A stretch of DNA of 64,000 nucleotides from Balanoglossus misakiensis (Eukaryota; Hemichordata). Position numbers and translations under genes: made by a program. The stretch spans positions 11,532,001 through 11,596,000 of the forward strand of contig CM082592.2 in the NCBI GenBank assembly GCA_040954595.2. Direction: 5' to 3'. Below the pieces are notes generated by a model. It saw nothing but the letters and a program-made list of their open reading frames with translations, was not told where the DNA came from and did no database searches. Below are positions 51,520 through 64,000 of this stretch, in pieces (position 1 is the stretch's first letter; each line of letters starts with the position of its first letter).

Positions 51520-54500
51520 GGTGTGACAAACAAACACACCGAACAGCTACAGTCACTGTGAAATACACAAGATGTTATGGTAGTACTCAGCAGCAGCAAC
51601 TGAGATATATACAGCGTCTCAAATCGTAGTTTTGTTGCTTTACGCTGGAAGGTGAATCCGGCTTGGTTTACAAAAACCTATCGATTGGTTGGGTTTGAAG
51701 TAACAGCACGCGGGTACGGCTCGGAAATTCTCTGCTGGACGTTTCTTTTTCCGGAGATGGTTGTCACACATCGGAGGTGCACGTCCACTCTGACGACGAC
51801 ACGACTGAAACACTGATAGCGGCCAAGCTGTCGTACCCTTGTGCCACTCTCTAGACGCCGTGGGAGGGCTTCGGCGAGAGTAGACCACTTGCTTTGCTTG
51901 CGTTGTATCTATTGGGATATCAACACCATGTGTATACTTGTGCGCGCAGCTGTTGCGGTCTGTTGTTCCCGATGTCGTTCGTGTTTCAAGTTTTTTTTCT
52001 CCGTCGCTAAAATGAGAGACGTGTAGCTGCCTCCGGTAGTGCAGAGCACGTTACAGGCGTTGTTGAAAGTATTTCGGCATAGTCCATAGTTCCCCGACAA
52101 AAGCAAGTTTTGCAGAGTGGTGTGACTTGTTTCCAAAGCAATTGGCGAACACACTATCCACGCGTGAGCTGTATTAATTTTTTTGCCGGAGTTGTCAATA
52201 AGCAAATGGCAGTAGCACTAGGAGTTGAGTTTTCCTAAATAACACGACAATAGAATTCGTCAAAAAATCACGCTTTGGGCAGCGTAGATCACGTTGGTGG
52301 CACGACTCACCACTACACTGATGGAAAACTCTCCGATGCCAGTAGTTGTAGCCACTGTTATACCGTACTACCAATTGACAGCGTACCAATTATAACACCT
52401 AACACTAAGCATCACACGAGTGGATCTCTCCGCATCGGCGCTGTTTGTGTCATCGTACTGATGACTTGACAGGGCGTGGAATCAGCCGGCCAATCAGGCG
52501 CCCGTCGCCGTGGAGATCAGCTGCCCACCCCCTTTTCTAATGTTAATGAGCCTCCTTAACAGCCAACCAGGGAGCAATGGGCGGTTGCTCTGGAGTATTG
52601 TTGACATTACGTCCAGTCGCATTCACCCATAGAAGGCTTTTCAGAAGCGCCTTTTTTCGCTCTGAAAGCATGGTGTATGTAAGGCAAATAGTTGTCTGAA
52701 ACGGCTCAAACAGATTTGCTATGCTGATGTTGCCTTTGGAGTGTTTGGACACTTATGTAACCTAGTCCAGCTTTGCTTTGCGCTTTCACCGAAACGTATC
52801 GAGTGTTTTCGCAAGAGTTTAAATTGATACAAAAACGTAAACTATACAGCCAACCGAAGGCGACCAGCGGTGACCTATGTCACGCTCGCTTTTATTCGAT
52901 ATGACTATCTATATTTGATTTAGCCACAGTCACCGCGAAGCGACGAGTTACGCTGTTTGATTTCTGAGGCTTGTTAGGGCTATGGTCTCGGGTATGTAGT
53001 GTTTGTGTTAGTGGTTCAAGTACCGTGCAAGTGGCTGTCACGTCTCCCAACAATAGTGTCCTTCGGGGATCCCTTTGCTTTACAAGATACACGGTCATCT
53101 ATCATCCCTATGGAGCGAGCGAATATGAGACAACAGCGCTCCGGCAAAAACAAAAGAAGGCAAAGAGTATATATTTTTGTAATTGAAGAAAACAATTTAT
53201 ATTGAATAACGCGAATTAAAACAAAAATAAACGTTCTCGTTCTACTTGGTGAGGGTAATTTTGTCTTCTCCAAGACGTTGACTGAATGCTAAAGGATGGT
53301 CATTGGAGGATAAAAGCAACATTTATCATTTTCAGCGACACTAGGGGCGCAGTGACAACGTATTGTCTTGACGACCGTCACCAACGCTAACATCCAGTCA
53401 TCACGGTTTCGCTCACAAATTGCCCAGTGCCCCCTCCATTGTCCGCCGCGACGGGCAAAATAAATCACATCTGTCTATGATCTTCGACGGCTACGCGCGC
53501 GCCGGAGAGCTTTCGATGGATAGAAAGTGGAAGGCGATGCGGCGAAGAAGTGTCAACGCCAAGGCTACGTCGTTGAGCATGGTGTGAAGTTCCTCGATTG
53601 TCTCACATTTGCAAGTAGAAGCAAACTTTAGTAGCTGTGGCAATCACGTGCGAATAACCGATCAGCACGTCCCTTTAGTGTTGGTGAATATTTTTGAACA
53701 GAGATGCTAAAAGGCTACTATTATAATCGTGGCGCTTGTTCTCTGTTGCGCGGGATTAGACGACAGGCGTACCAGCCACAAGAGGCCCTATAGTTATAAT
53801 ATCAAATGAAAATTGTGGAGGAAAGTTGAGAAAATATAGGAATATATTTTGAGAAAAAAATGCACGCGGAGCAAAACGTTTATGATAATGTTGAAGGAGT
53901 TGGTAGGTAAGTTGACGCTCGGCTGAACATTAACAACACGACGGGCCCTCGCTTAATCGCTCCACTTTTGGTGTGAATAAGGACGGCACTCTGTCGATAA
54001 AGAGGCGATCAGAAAGCGAGCCATTGGTTCACCGCCTGAAACAACTTTTGGACAGGGGTTCGCTGTAACGTTGATATTATGGGCACACACTCTCCAAAAT
54101 CGCGAAACTGCACTTTTTTCTTTCTAGGAACTGCGTCTGTCGCTGATTGATGGCTTCAACACAGTTAAGAACCGTGTTTAAAAAGTTATAAGTAAAACAA
54201 ACATAGTGAATATGTCTCCATAGGGGATTAGTAGTTGCTCAGTGCGTGCATACGCGAGAAGACGCCCAGAACGGCAGGGTTGCGAACACCAGAAGCTGAA
54301 ACGCGATGGGCAATTGTGATATGATTGTGGATATGTTGTTCACACCTTCTAAAGAGTGAGAAACGGTCGATGACGGCACTTAGCTAATGCTCCCGAACTG
54401 TCTGTGAAACGGTTGACAAACAATGACAACTTGAAAGCGGTATTATATTGGCAGTATATCGCATTCGGGCTGCGCCGATCTGAATAGTCTCGGAACATTT

Positions 54501-57500
54501 TCGATTCCCTTGACTTTACGATATCCCGGCGAACCAGCGGTGATTATGTCACGGCGCGGCGCACTGATCTATTCGGTGCGAGCCGGCATGGGGAGGCCCA
54601 CGGCGACAGAAACGTTCGTATTTTCTTTCCGTTCTGAAGTCCACTCTTGCATGACAATTGCACCTTTGACAAACAGCCATTGTTGCTGAGCCGCATTAGC
54701 ATTTGAACGATTTCAAAAGACTTGTTATTTCGATATGGGCAAAGCGGCTTGGGCTTGTGAGAATCGCTGAGAGTCTGTCTAAATAAATTCAGCCACAGCC
54801 GCTGAGGAAACTGGAAACACAAACACGAAAGACGAGAACTCGACTTACGGGACAGAAATTCTGCGCATTTTTCAAAGTCTAAATATCGGACACACGAAGA
54901 CAGCGTAGACCGCTGAGCTAGCCGCCACCCCTTCAAAACAAATAAATAAATACACTTTTCACATTTTTATCCAACAAGTGAAGTTCGAAGAATTTGACAG
55001 CAAATAACATTACACGCTATGAAGTCAGTTCGCGCAGAAAGACGGAAATAAAACTCACATTATTTCGGTTTCATTAAGCAGCTTCTCTCCGGCCCATCGT
55101 AATTCTTCAGCTGAGAACATAAAATTGTCAATCCCGTCTTTCCAACGTTTTTAGCTCCCCAGAACCAATTCCCTTGATTTTTCCTGTGTGCAAAAAACAA
55201 CAACAACAATACACATCAACTGATCAGGATCAGAAATCACGTTTCATAATTTGTGTGCCCAACAAGTGGACTGTATATATGAGATCTTGGAACACAGCTG
55301 TGTATTTGTGTATGGGATCTGTCGGCGTTTCTGCCGCCAACCCTGGAGCGTCTAGTGGTTGCAGAAGCAACAAGCAGAAAGACTTTCTCCACATGTTGGC
55401 AGTGTACTCTTTCCAGAAATTCTCGCTAATGTTTGTGTTCACTTCTACTTATGTAACGCTACACACTCTTTCCCTCTCCTTTTCTGTGCTTGTCTTTGGG
55501 GTATCAATCGAGAGGCTGGAATTTGTTGAGCGATTCAGACGACAAGAGATTTGCATTGTGAAAGTCATGCGTGTTAAAACACACTTCTTATTACAAGTTG
55601 TTTACTGTAAGCTATACTTAGTGGTGTTACAAGGAAACGTTACAAGCAGCGCGTAGCAGCTCGGATCAGTTACGTCTCTGAAGTCGCGTAGGACGCAACA
55701 TGAAGCGAACGTGGCGATTTTCAGGTCCGTCCCCATCATTGCACCGAACGAACGGAATGAGTTCAAAGGTCGCCCTCACCCCAACAAGCGCTCTTGAACT
55801 TGAAGCTTGTCACCAAAAATGTACCATACACAAGAAACTCCATTTTATACAGATAAACCAATAAAGTTTCGTCCACTCATTGTAGACTACAGCAGATTTC
55901 TACACGTATATTTTTCAATGAGTTTTTAACTGCCACTGAGTTGTGCCAATATTCTTTGTGATTTCCCTTTAAAATGTCATGAATGTTTAGGCTTTTGAAT
56001 GAATCAACTCTGCTTGCTGTCAAAATATAAAGGAAATACCACAAAAAATATGGACAGATTACAGTCGGGAAATATGCTGGTAGAAAGAAGACTCGTAATG
56101 ATATCTTACGAGACTTGGTGGCGTTTATCGGAGGGACGGATGGCGCGAGATTGTTTGACGCTTAATATCAGTAACATGGTAAATTAATTCATGCCTGAGT
56201 TTTTACACATGAATGTACTAATTAATCTTGATAACTGCAGCGACACACACGATACCGCCATATCGAACCTATCCGAGTCGTCCGATCCGCACTGGCGCTT
56301 TAAGCTTGTTCGGCCTGGCAATCAAGATTTCCCAGCTGGGATGGAGGGTCCCTACCCCGATAAGCACGCCTGGCTGGCGCAGATGTACAGAACCCAGTTT
56401 TGAACATATTTTTTTCTACTAGTGGTCGGGAAAACACGACAGAATGTCACCACCCCTTTGCGGCTGCGCCTTTGCGATTCCGGGCCATGCCCATTTTGAG
56501 GCAACATTTAGACTAGCGTCTGTCACCTTGCCAACGACTTCAATAGACTTCTCCCGCCAAACGTTTTTGCAAAAACAATGAAAACTTAGCAACTTTTCTC
56601 CTTCCTCTATATATTTATGTATGTATCTGTCGTATATGTATATTCTAACCTACAAATATAGATACCTAAACAATAGGAAGATTTAAAATAAGATGTACAG
56701 TAAAAGAAAGTCGACTGATAATGAACCGTACCTACAGGACAATGGACAGTCCACTGTCTAGGTCTGGACATGTACTTTCGTTGGCTTTGTTCAGGAAAAG
56801 AATATGCTATAAACGCTGGCTGCCACAAATCACATTCAAAACCTGTGTAATAAAGGTGGCGACTTGAAGACACCAATATTCTGATAAAAACACACGTGAC
56901 ATGGAAAGACTTTTGACAATAATTAAACAATGTCGCCACATTTACCGATGACCATGCAAAACATTCATCAACTGTATCTTGATAAGCCCTACACATTATT
57001 TTCAACTCCTTGCGGCTATTCATCAATTTCTCACGCGTGTTAGTGATGATGAAACAATGACACAATCAAACTTATTTTCTGAACGAAGGAAATGCGAGCG
57101 TCTTTTGCCAACACTGGCGCTCGAGCTGAACCGTTTAATCAAAATAGACCTCGTCCGGTGATATTTAAGGTTGTTCATCAAATACTAAATGGGCGTTTAA
57201 AGTCTGATTGTCCGCGTTTGTTTTTCCTCTTCAGCCGGGCGATTCGCTGAGGGCGACTAATTAGTGCATATTTAGAAATAAAACAGGCGATGGAAGAACA
57301 ATGGCGACAATCAACGCAGCCAACGGTTCAATGGTGTATGATATTACCGAGTGACAATAGAAAGTTGCTGGAGATCCATCCCTGTCGTCACGGCAGAAGC
57401 GTTCAGAGCCACAAAAGGAAGACGCCTCAAATTAGACACAGAAAAGGTAGCAGTTGTAGTTAATTACAACGCACGGTTTGTCTTCACCGCGCCACGGGAG

Positions 57501-57870
57501 TTCGGCCAGCACGCGACACCGGTTGAAAGACAAAAGCGCCAGGCCTTTTTGACAGAGTGACGCAATTGACGCTGTTGAATACACAGGCATTGGGAACCGA
57601 ACTAACGCCGGTTCGCTGAAGTGGTAATTACGGTCGAAAAGTAGTGCTTAATGAGCTGGCTAACAGTCATTCAGTGTTTGTATGAAAGCCTGAGAAAACA
57701 AGACCGAAAGATTAAATTTCCACGGCGAGAGAACATACAAAGAAAACAGACACCTGTTGCTGCGAAGTCAGATTGGACAGTTTATAACAAGTTTCTTCAA
57801 AAACATATGTTACCGATAATTGAATCTAAGAATTCCCACATTAGATAAGATCTCCAGTCAGTGATCTACA
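51520..57870. other. Lhx1/5 upstream flank, proximal 6.3 kb
   Basis: This should contain the 5' UTR and promoter of Lhx1/5. An inverted CCAAT box (ATTGG on the sense strand) lies at 52490-52494 in a locally GC-rich stretch. A POU octamer occurs at 55549-55556. I could not place the transcription start. The open stretch at 55174-55656 (+) resembles no family I know and is probably fortuitous. Confidence 0.55.
51605..51612 (-). promoter_or_regulatory. Possible TATA element of Lhx1/5
   Basis: The minus strand reads gTATATATc about 90 nt upstream of the Lhx1/5 ATG, which would put a start site near 51578. An alternative reading is that an intron acceptor (tatttcacag on the minus strand, near 51556) joins an upstream non-coding exon. 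Neither is proven. Confidence 0.22.
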
Positions 57871-57874
57871 TGTA

Positions 57875-57876
<2 letters not shown>

Positions 57877-57925
<49 letters not shown>
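57877..57925. repeat. (TG)n microsatellite
   Basis: An uninterrupted 49-nt TG dinucleotide repeat (24.5 units), likely polymorphic. Confidence 0.97.
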
Positions 57926-57927
<2 letters not shown>

Positions 57928-59164
57928 TCCCCTACATACTTATGCTATATCTCTTATTTGCAAATGGTGGATGCGTCGACCAAATGGGCGGAACTCCTCC
58001 GAACATCATGGATGTGACTTTCTCCTTAGATAAAATTTGTATGACTTTCACCGTTTATGTGTTTATTATGACTTCTAAAAATAAACCGAATGTCCATCAA
58101 TGGGATAACTCTTCCCGGTATATTCTGATAAAATACCGACCAACCACCATTTCTCCGTTCGTCATCTCGACTAAAAGTATGCAATTTTTCGTAAGTGTTC
58201 TACAGGGAAATCAACTCTGTCAGATCAAGTGATAAAAAAGTCATAAACGTTGAAAAATATGACTCCGCGAGACGGTATTACAGTCTAGGGGATGAGATCT
58301 CAGAAAGACGATGTCGTTTGGTCCGTCACGAGTGTGCAGTAACACGGTAGGTGACAAAGACGAGCGGTATTTGTTTAATTGCTCCAATAAGGAATTACGC
58401 GCGAGATTAGTTAAAATCGGGTTATCGGGATTTAGGAGAAAATGATAGCAGTAAACCGCAATGCAATTTTGACAGAGACCGGTAGTCAAACGATACTGTT
58501 TTTTTGTTTGTTTTGCTTTTGATGGTCATTATAAAAGGAAAGATTTGACGAGATACGAATTTACATGTACTAGCAAAACGTGTCTGTCTCATTTGCATGT
58601 TGTTAATAGGTATGGAATATGGCGCACCACTGGAGTGAGATTTCATTGGGGCTTATTCTTGTTGGACGCCGTACACGTGTGATATTGATGTTGAACACAA
58701 CCCCAGGTGATTTCCCATACTGCATAAATTTGAATAAATTACCGACCAGAACGCAAGACGAGTGCGGCATGAATAAGTAATCCAAATGCGGGTCTCTACT
58801 TTAGATGAGCAATTTCTCTGTTCCAACTCGATGCACGCTTGAGGAGTTCACGCATTTCGCGTGAAGTAATGTTAATAGATCACGGGATTTGGCGATGCAT
58901 ACCTTGATATTCACAGCCCGCGGCCATGGAGACAAGTGTAGGTCGATAAAATAAAACCTTGGAAACATTTTCCCCGTCGTAAATGGAAAATAAAGTGAGT
59001 AAAATGTAATCAACAATGTTTTTAACACACAGATCAAATTAACCACATAACTCTTTTAGACATTGCGTTGTTTGCTGTTGATCGTTGGCAAGGTGCTAGT
59101 TTCAAAACGACTTTTAATTGATTATTCATCTACATGTATTCGATGCATCGGCTGTTTAAGTGAT

Positions 59165-59280
59165 TGACTGACCGATTGATTGATTGATTGGTTTAAAAGT
59201 CGAGTGAATGAGTGTTTGAGAGTGCGAATTTGGTTAAGTGATTGATTGATCAATTGATGAATTGATTGATTGATTGTTTC
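59165..59280. repeat. TGAT/TTGA tetranucleotide-rich block
   Basis: Repeated tgattgat units with interruptions. It is a decayed tetranucleotide microsatellite that also creates many PBX/MEIS-like TGATTGAT words. Confidence 0.8.
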
Positions 59281-59377
59281 ATCGGGGGTCGACTGATTGA
59301 TTGACTGAAGTTTAAAAAAACTTTGAGCATTGCCGCTTTAATGTCACATGACTGAGTCACAGTGAAATGGCGGCCAG

Positions 59378-59396
59378 TATTGTCAATTTGACAATA
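59378..59396. promoter_or_regulatory. Inverted TGACAATA dyad
   Basis: tattgtcaa and ttgacaata flank a single T, a perfect 9+1+9 dyad. It lies just after a YY1-like AAATGGCGGCC word (from about 59365). A second, 14-nt palindrome (tggtaaatttacca) follows at 59434-59447. Confidence 0.4.
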
Positions 59397-62300
59397 CAAA
59401 CTGTTTCAAAAACACATCAACGGAGGGTCAAATTGGTAAATTTACCACCCATTTTTTAAAGGGCGCTGACTAAAATTCTCACTTCAAATAAGGAATATAT
59501 TTATACGGAATAAGACGACCCGCATTGGCTGTGACAACCTGTCGCCAGACGCTCTTAAAACCAGCTCACATCATCCCCTGCCTCGCCAAACTCCCTTCTA
59601 TTGTAATGTGGAAACGGCATGAACTTTCGAACGTGCAATTTTACAACCCGAGACACAAAGCACACTGAATTTGTATGGAAAGTTTGTGTTAAGTGCGGCT
59701 AGTGCTCGTCACCCCGCGGCGGCCGACGACCTCAGTGATTTTTCCGTATTTTAACCGTTTACTCGAAGACTACACGCGGAGAAGCCATAAAAAGGAAATT
59801 ACTGGCAGGAACCCGAAACACCTGTACCCATGTCTCCTGGGGCCACTTCACTGATCATTTCCCTCCCGGTGAAAATTTCAGACAACAAAAAACCTCCTAG
59901 TCTTGTTTGCGACCTGTCACTACATCTGTAGGTTTTACTCTGATGTCTCGTCTCTTTTCAACCGCCAACATCTCATTTTTCTTAAATCTCAGATGAATGG
60001 AAATATTTTTGAGGTTACATCACGCTGAGAGAGAGAGAACGAAATATCAGAAAGGTTGTGAAGACCGGATTTAGTGCCAGAAATCGCGCCGTCTTTATTG
60101 GCTTCATAAATTTGAACAAAATTTATGTTTTTTGACTAATTAATATTTATGATATTTTCTCACGGAGAAAGAGATGAAAATGATATTTCGACATGCACCA
60201 TAAACGTTGGTTTAACTACCCTTTCTCTCGACGTTCGGACGTTTTTCTGCCGCCAAAAAGTTTTCAGACCGGAATATTGTAAACACAGAAGTTGATAATT
60301 ACGATTTGGTAACCTAGATATGAAAATATAGATCATCTTGAATGCAAAGATCCACGTGACATATATAGCCGTAATACGAGGATTGGTTTAATCTCTCAAA
60401 TCGGCCATTGTTGCATTACGTTGCAGAATCCTGTTATAATTTCTGGGACTGCTAACTCAAGGCACATCGATCATATTTACCGGTGTGGAGAAGATCTCTC
60501 TTCTATAGCTACGCTTCCTGTCGTGAGCATACATGGTAGATGCTCTATGAACGGCGCCAACCAGGGAAATATGCGCTTGCCACATCATCAGTAATTTCAA
60601 GCATGACGCGGCCATCAACGAGAGAATGAAACCAAGCAGACTGGAAAAGATAGTATCGAATCGAAGCGATTACTTGTTCAAAGCTTAAAGCTAATTTAAC
60701 GCTTTTAATTGCAATATGCCGGGCGTTAGGACTCAATAAATTAAACAAATGCCTTGTTTTATAGTCATTTGGGCGACACCTGAATCCGAGATGAACTTAT
60801 GCGGATGCTGATGTCCGCCACGGAGGACGGGGGATCAGAGTGGCGTGACATGGGATCACGTCTTTCGAACATTCGCCTTTAATGGAGTTCACGTTAAAGC
60901 GAGCCGATTTTCAGCTCGTGGTAATCCCCCTTAATACCCCGTGCCAAAGCTGATGTCATTGTCATAGCCATGACGTCACGGCTTTTTTATTTTACCCATG
61001 AAATCGCTAAGATTGTTCTACAAATGGATTTACGGTTGCCGAGGTAACAGAGTGTCCCTTGATAGTTTATGACTTTTCTCTCGCAAATTTACCCAGAAGA
61101 GAAGACACGAGTATTGTTCCGAGATATAAATGTTTCATAAATATTTGGCGGCATTTCGCCCAAGAAACTTTTTCTTTTGTCTCGTGTTCTCTTGAAAATT
61201 TCCAAATTTGGAATTTCCATCCCATTTTAACCCACATAAATAAAATGTTTCGAGTTGCACAGCCATGCGAATCATCAAAACGGCGTCGCATATACTCATA
61301 GAGCGCAGACAATCTGCGTTTTTTTATGAACGAAGTTCTTCCCTCCAGGGGAGGGGTTCCATTAAAAACACGGAACAGTTGACCAAATTGTATACTTGGG
61401 TTGGAGTTATGTCGTCAAAGACTTCTAGATAACCGTGTTTCATTTGTGTATAAACAAGAGCAGCGTGTTAGAAGTTCATTAGATGGGCCTAAACTGTGAC
61501 AGGTCTGTGCGATATTTGTATTCATGGAAGGTACACGTGTGGATCTGCACAACCTTTTACTCTCAGTCGCGCTTGTCTCCAAGAAAGGGACAACAGCCTC
61601 GGTTTTATGCATGTCGATTTCAGAATGTCATCGATGGTGCTCATTTCAAGCAAGATCGCTCTTTCATTCAGCCGGTGTGATTTATCGCGTACTAATCACC
61701 AAACCTAGTCAATTACATGTACATACAGTACCGAGGTTTTGGAGATCTCACTTCATGTTTTTAAAGAGCAGTTTTACATGCATGAGCGCGGCCGGCGCAT
61801 ACACAGGGACCCACGTGAACGCGTCGAGTCGCCACTCTCGGTGCGCGTACAACGCCTGACTGTTTCGGAAAATTGAAGTGCTAACGATCTTCATAAAACT
61901 TTTAATAACTATTTGCTGCTTTGCCAGCAATCCGTGACTTGAAGCTCTGATGACGTTTGCTTTGTGGTTGTCTAAGCCTCGCGTGGACCGTCCAAGCGTC
62001 AGCGTGAAGCACATGCGCACTACGGTCGCTTATTGTCATTTACCACCAAAACATAAAGCGCAGATTCTGAAATTCTCCTGTTCGTGTTCCTCAATATTCC
62101 TTCGACATTCAACATTAACATACCTGAGCACTGGTCTTCATCTTGGTGGGGGAGGGGGGGGGGTTCTCTTGTATACCTGAAAATAAGTAAATCAATATGG
62201 TTATTTCGGATCTGTTTTGCCGGAATCGAACAATCGGATTTACTTCCGGAAAATCATCACCGAAACGGCGCACATACGGCGTTAAATTACCAGGATGTTT

Positions 62301-63890
62301 CAGACAGAAATGTTTACTTTATTTACTATGAACACGTCGTTAGGGTGGAATTATTGTATAATGGTCGTTGGAAAAACATTCACATGAACCTTAGTAAAAA
62401 CAAACCGTGTCAGAGGTCATGAACTTTCACAACTGGTTTTGAAATAATTACGTTTCTGTGGGAAAATCGGGCAACGTCATATCTTCAGGCCAAACGTCAC
62501 GCACACAAGCACGACAATACGTTTTAATTAGCGACACGGTCAAGTTCTGTCCAATCAAAGAACTTTAATTAACAAAACAACTTTTGTGTGGTAATTATAT
62601 TGGCAAAATTGGTATAATTGGAACTCCTTTTCTCCAAGTTTTGCAACATTGAGAGTTTCTAGCTCCGGCACCGGACAAGAGCGATTAAAGGTCTATTATC
62701 AGTTTAATTCTTTGTTATATTTTCAGGATTTTTTGTTTTGTGTACCAACTACAGGTTCTTGTCTGGAATTCCCACGGCATAATGAGATGAACAATATTTA
62801 GCGTATCATCACAGCCCCAATCAGCATTGTTACTGTTGACAACTGAATTCACATCCGAATGTGAATTTTTCTGTCAAGTATCACAAAGATATTACATTTA
62901 TGTATTTAACATTAGAAGTTGGATATCTCGTGCATCATCGCTATTGCCATAATGCAGCCAATTGAATATCGCGGAGTCGACTGCACCGATGTTCACAGAT
63001 CTATCCTCAGAAAAATTGTTGCTACATTAACAGGAAAATATTGGCATTACGCCAATTTACACTGATCTCCCTGATAAAAAATATCGCGATAATTATTTTT
63101 TATTATTTTTGACTTCAAGATATGTCACGACAGAGATAAAAAGAAGAGAGGTCGTAAAATTTATGACGGACATTTCGACATTGACATCTGTCGTAAGAAA
63201 GAAAATGCAAACGCAAGAATGTCATCAAGAGCCATATAATAATAATTTCTGTAAATTGAAATATTCCCACGACTATTTCCTGGGTGATTAACACAAATCA
63301 GATGTCAATTTCATCCGCCAATTTGCATGTGTGTTTCGGTTTCTCCGATTGACGGCCTCCCACCAAAGTTGCCATATGTTTATCGTTTCTTAGAAATGAG
63401 GTGAAATCGACACACATTAGAATAAATGACGTCATCATATTCGTGATGTCGAATGTCGATTTCCTGGCTGTACTTCGGAGTCATATAGAGTTCCTGCATG
63501 CGACTTGGCTCCGGGTGCTAAGCGTCAATCGTAAAATCGTAAATTTTAGACGTCACTTCCCATCAACAAAACTTATTTCAGCCCGTTAGCAGCATCAGCA
63601 TTCAAACAACCAGTTTCAATCGATCGAGGATATTGCGATAAACAGGCTACTGTTTCGAGTGAGTGGGAACACTTTTCACAGAACGGGTATTTTGCCTTGA
63701 GTGACGCAGTAATAGGTTTTTGAAGTCGTTCCCTGCGTCTGTCTGTGTAGACGCCCCAAGCCCCCTTGCGTTCTTTTGTTGTAGCGGGCAGCTTCCAGGC
63801 CCCGGCCGTCGGTTGGGGATTTTTGTTTTAATGTTTCAACTTTACAAAATATCGACGAGGCAGCTGCGAGAGCACGTGTTGGCGGTGTAA

Positions 63891-63915
63891 ATGGATGCCG
63901 AAGAAAACACCGAAG
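63891..63915 (+). CDS. Possible first coding exon of a rightward gene
   Basis: ATG at 63891 opens MDAEENTE and is followed in frame by an excellent donor (aag/gtgagtg) at 63915/63916. The upstream 30 bp hold a CACGTG E-box and GC-rich sequence. The acidic start is common in conserved proteins, but 25 nt is too little to identify a product, and the next exon would be outside the window. Confidence 0.25.
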
Positions 63916-64000
63916 GTGAGTGAGGCTGAACAATGAGGCGTCGAGAACACAGCAAGTGACTTGCACGAGGTTATTGCGGGGAGGTGGCTGTACACTTCGC

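Larger units (their letters stand above)
57926..63890. other. Lhx1/5 upstream flank, distal 6 kb
   Basis: No supported gene. Contains a POU octamer at 58591-58598, a TGAT/TTGA-rich block at 59165-59280, two palindromes at 59378-59396 and 59434-59447, CRE sites at 60971-60978 and 63427-63434, an X-box-like dyad at 61035-61048, a 10-G run at about 62154-62163 and a POU octamer at 63321-63328. Confidence 0.55.

Overview
This is a eukaryotic, animal nuclear sequence. Genes are broken into short exons by GT-AG introns, most of the window is non-coding, and the two recognisable gene families are metazoan. The main gene is a LIM-homeobox gene of the Lhx1/Lhx5 (Lim1) class, with the class-diagnostic C-terminus. 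A single Lhx1/5-type gene with about 10-kb introns, abundant simple repeats and many long poly-G/C tracts fits an invertebrate deuterostome (hemichordate or lancelet grade). The sequence alone does not exclude another bilaterian invertebrate.

Layout: 61-1000 (+) holds the last three coding exons of an SLC7 (LAT-type) amino-acid transporter. 1124-5735 (-) holds two tandem nine-exon genes for classical short-chain dehydrogenases/reductases (259 aa each, about 86% identical by my hand alignment). They have identical exon lengths and phases and converge on the transporter. 5736-24042 has no gene I can support. 24889-51519 (-) is the complete Lhx1/5 coding region in five exons (502 aa), with introns of about 10.0, 10.1, 4.6 and 0.4 kb. 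51520-63890 is the upstream flank of Lhx1/5. It is also non-coding as far as I can see, except that a possible first coding exon of another (+) gene begins at 63891.

The SLC7 and SDR genes look like ordinary metabolic genes and have no visible functional link to Lhx1/5. The long gene-poor flanks and giant introns around Lhx1/5 are what a developmental regulator's cis-regulatory landscape looks like. They contain palindromes and dispersed copies of known transcription-factor motifs (POU octamer, CRE, RFX X-box, SOX-like), some at counts that look higher than expected. These are candidate regulatory sites only; no comparative or functional data were available. I found no CRISPR array, rRNA, credible tRNA, intact transposon, viral gene or novel multi-gene system.
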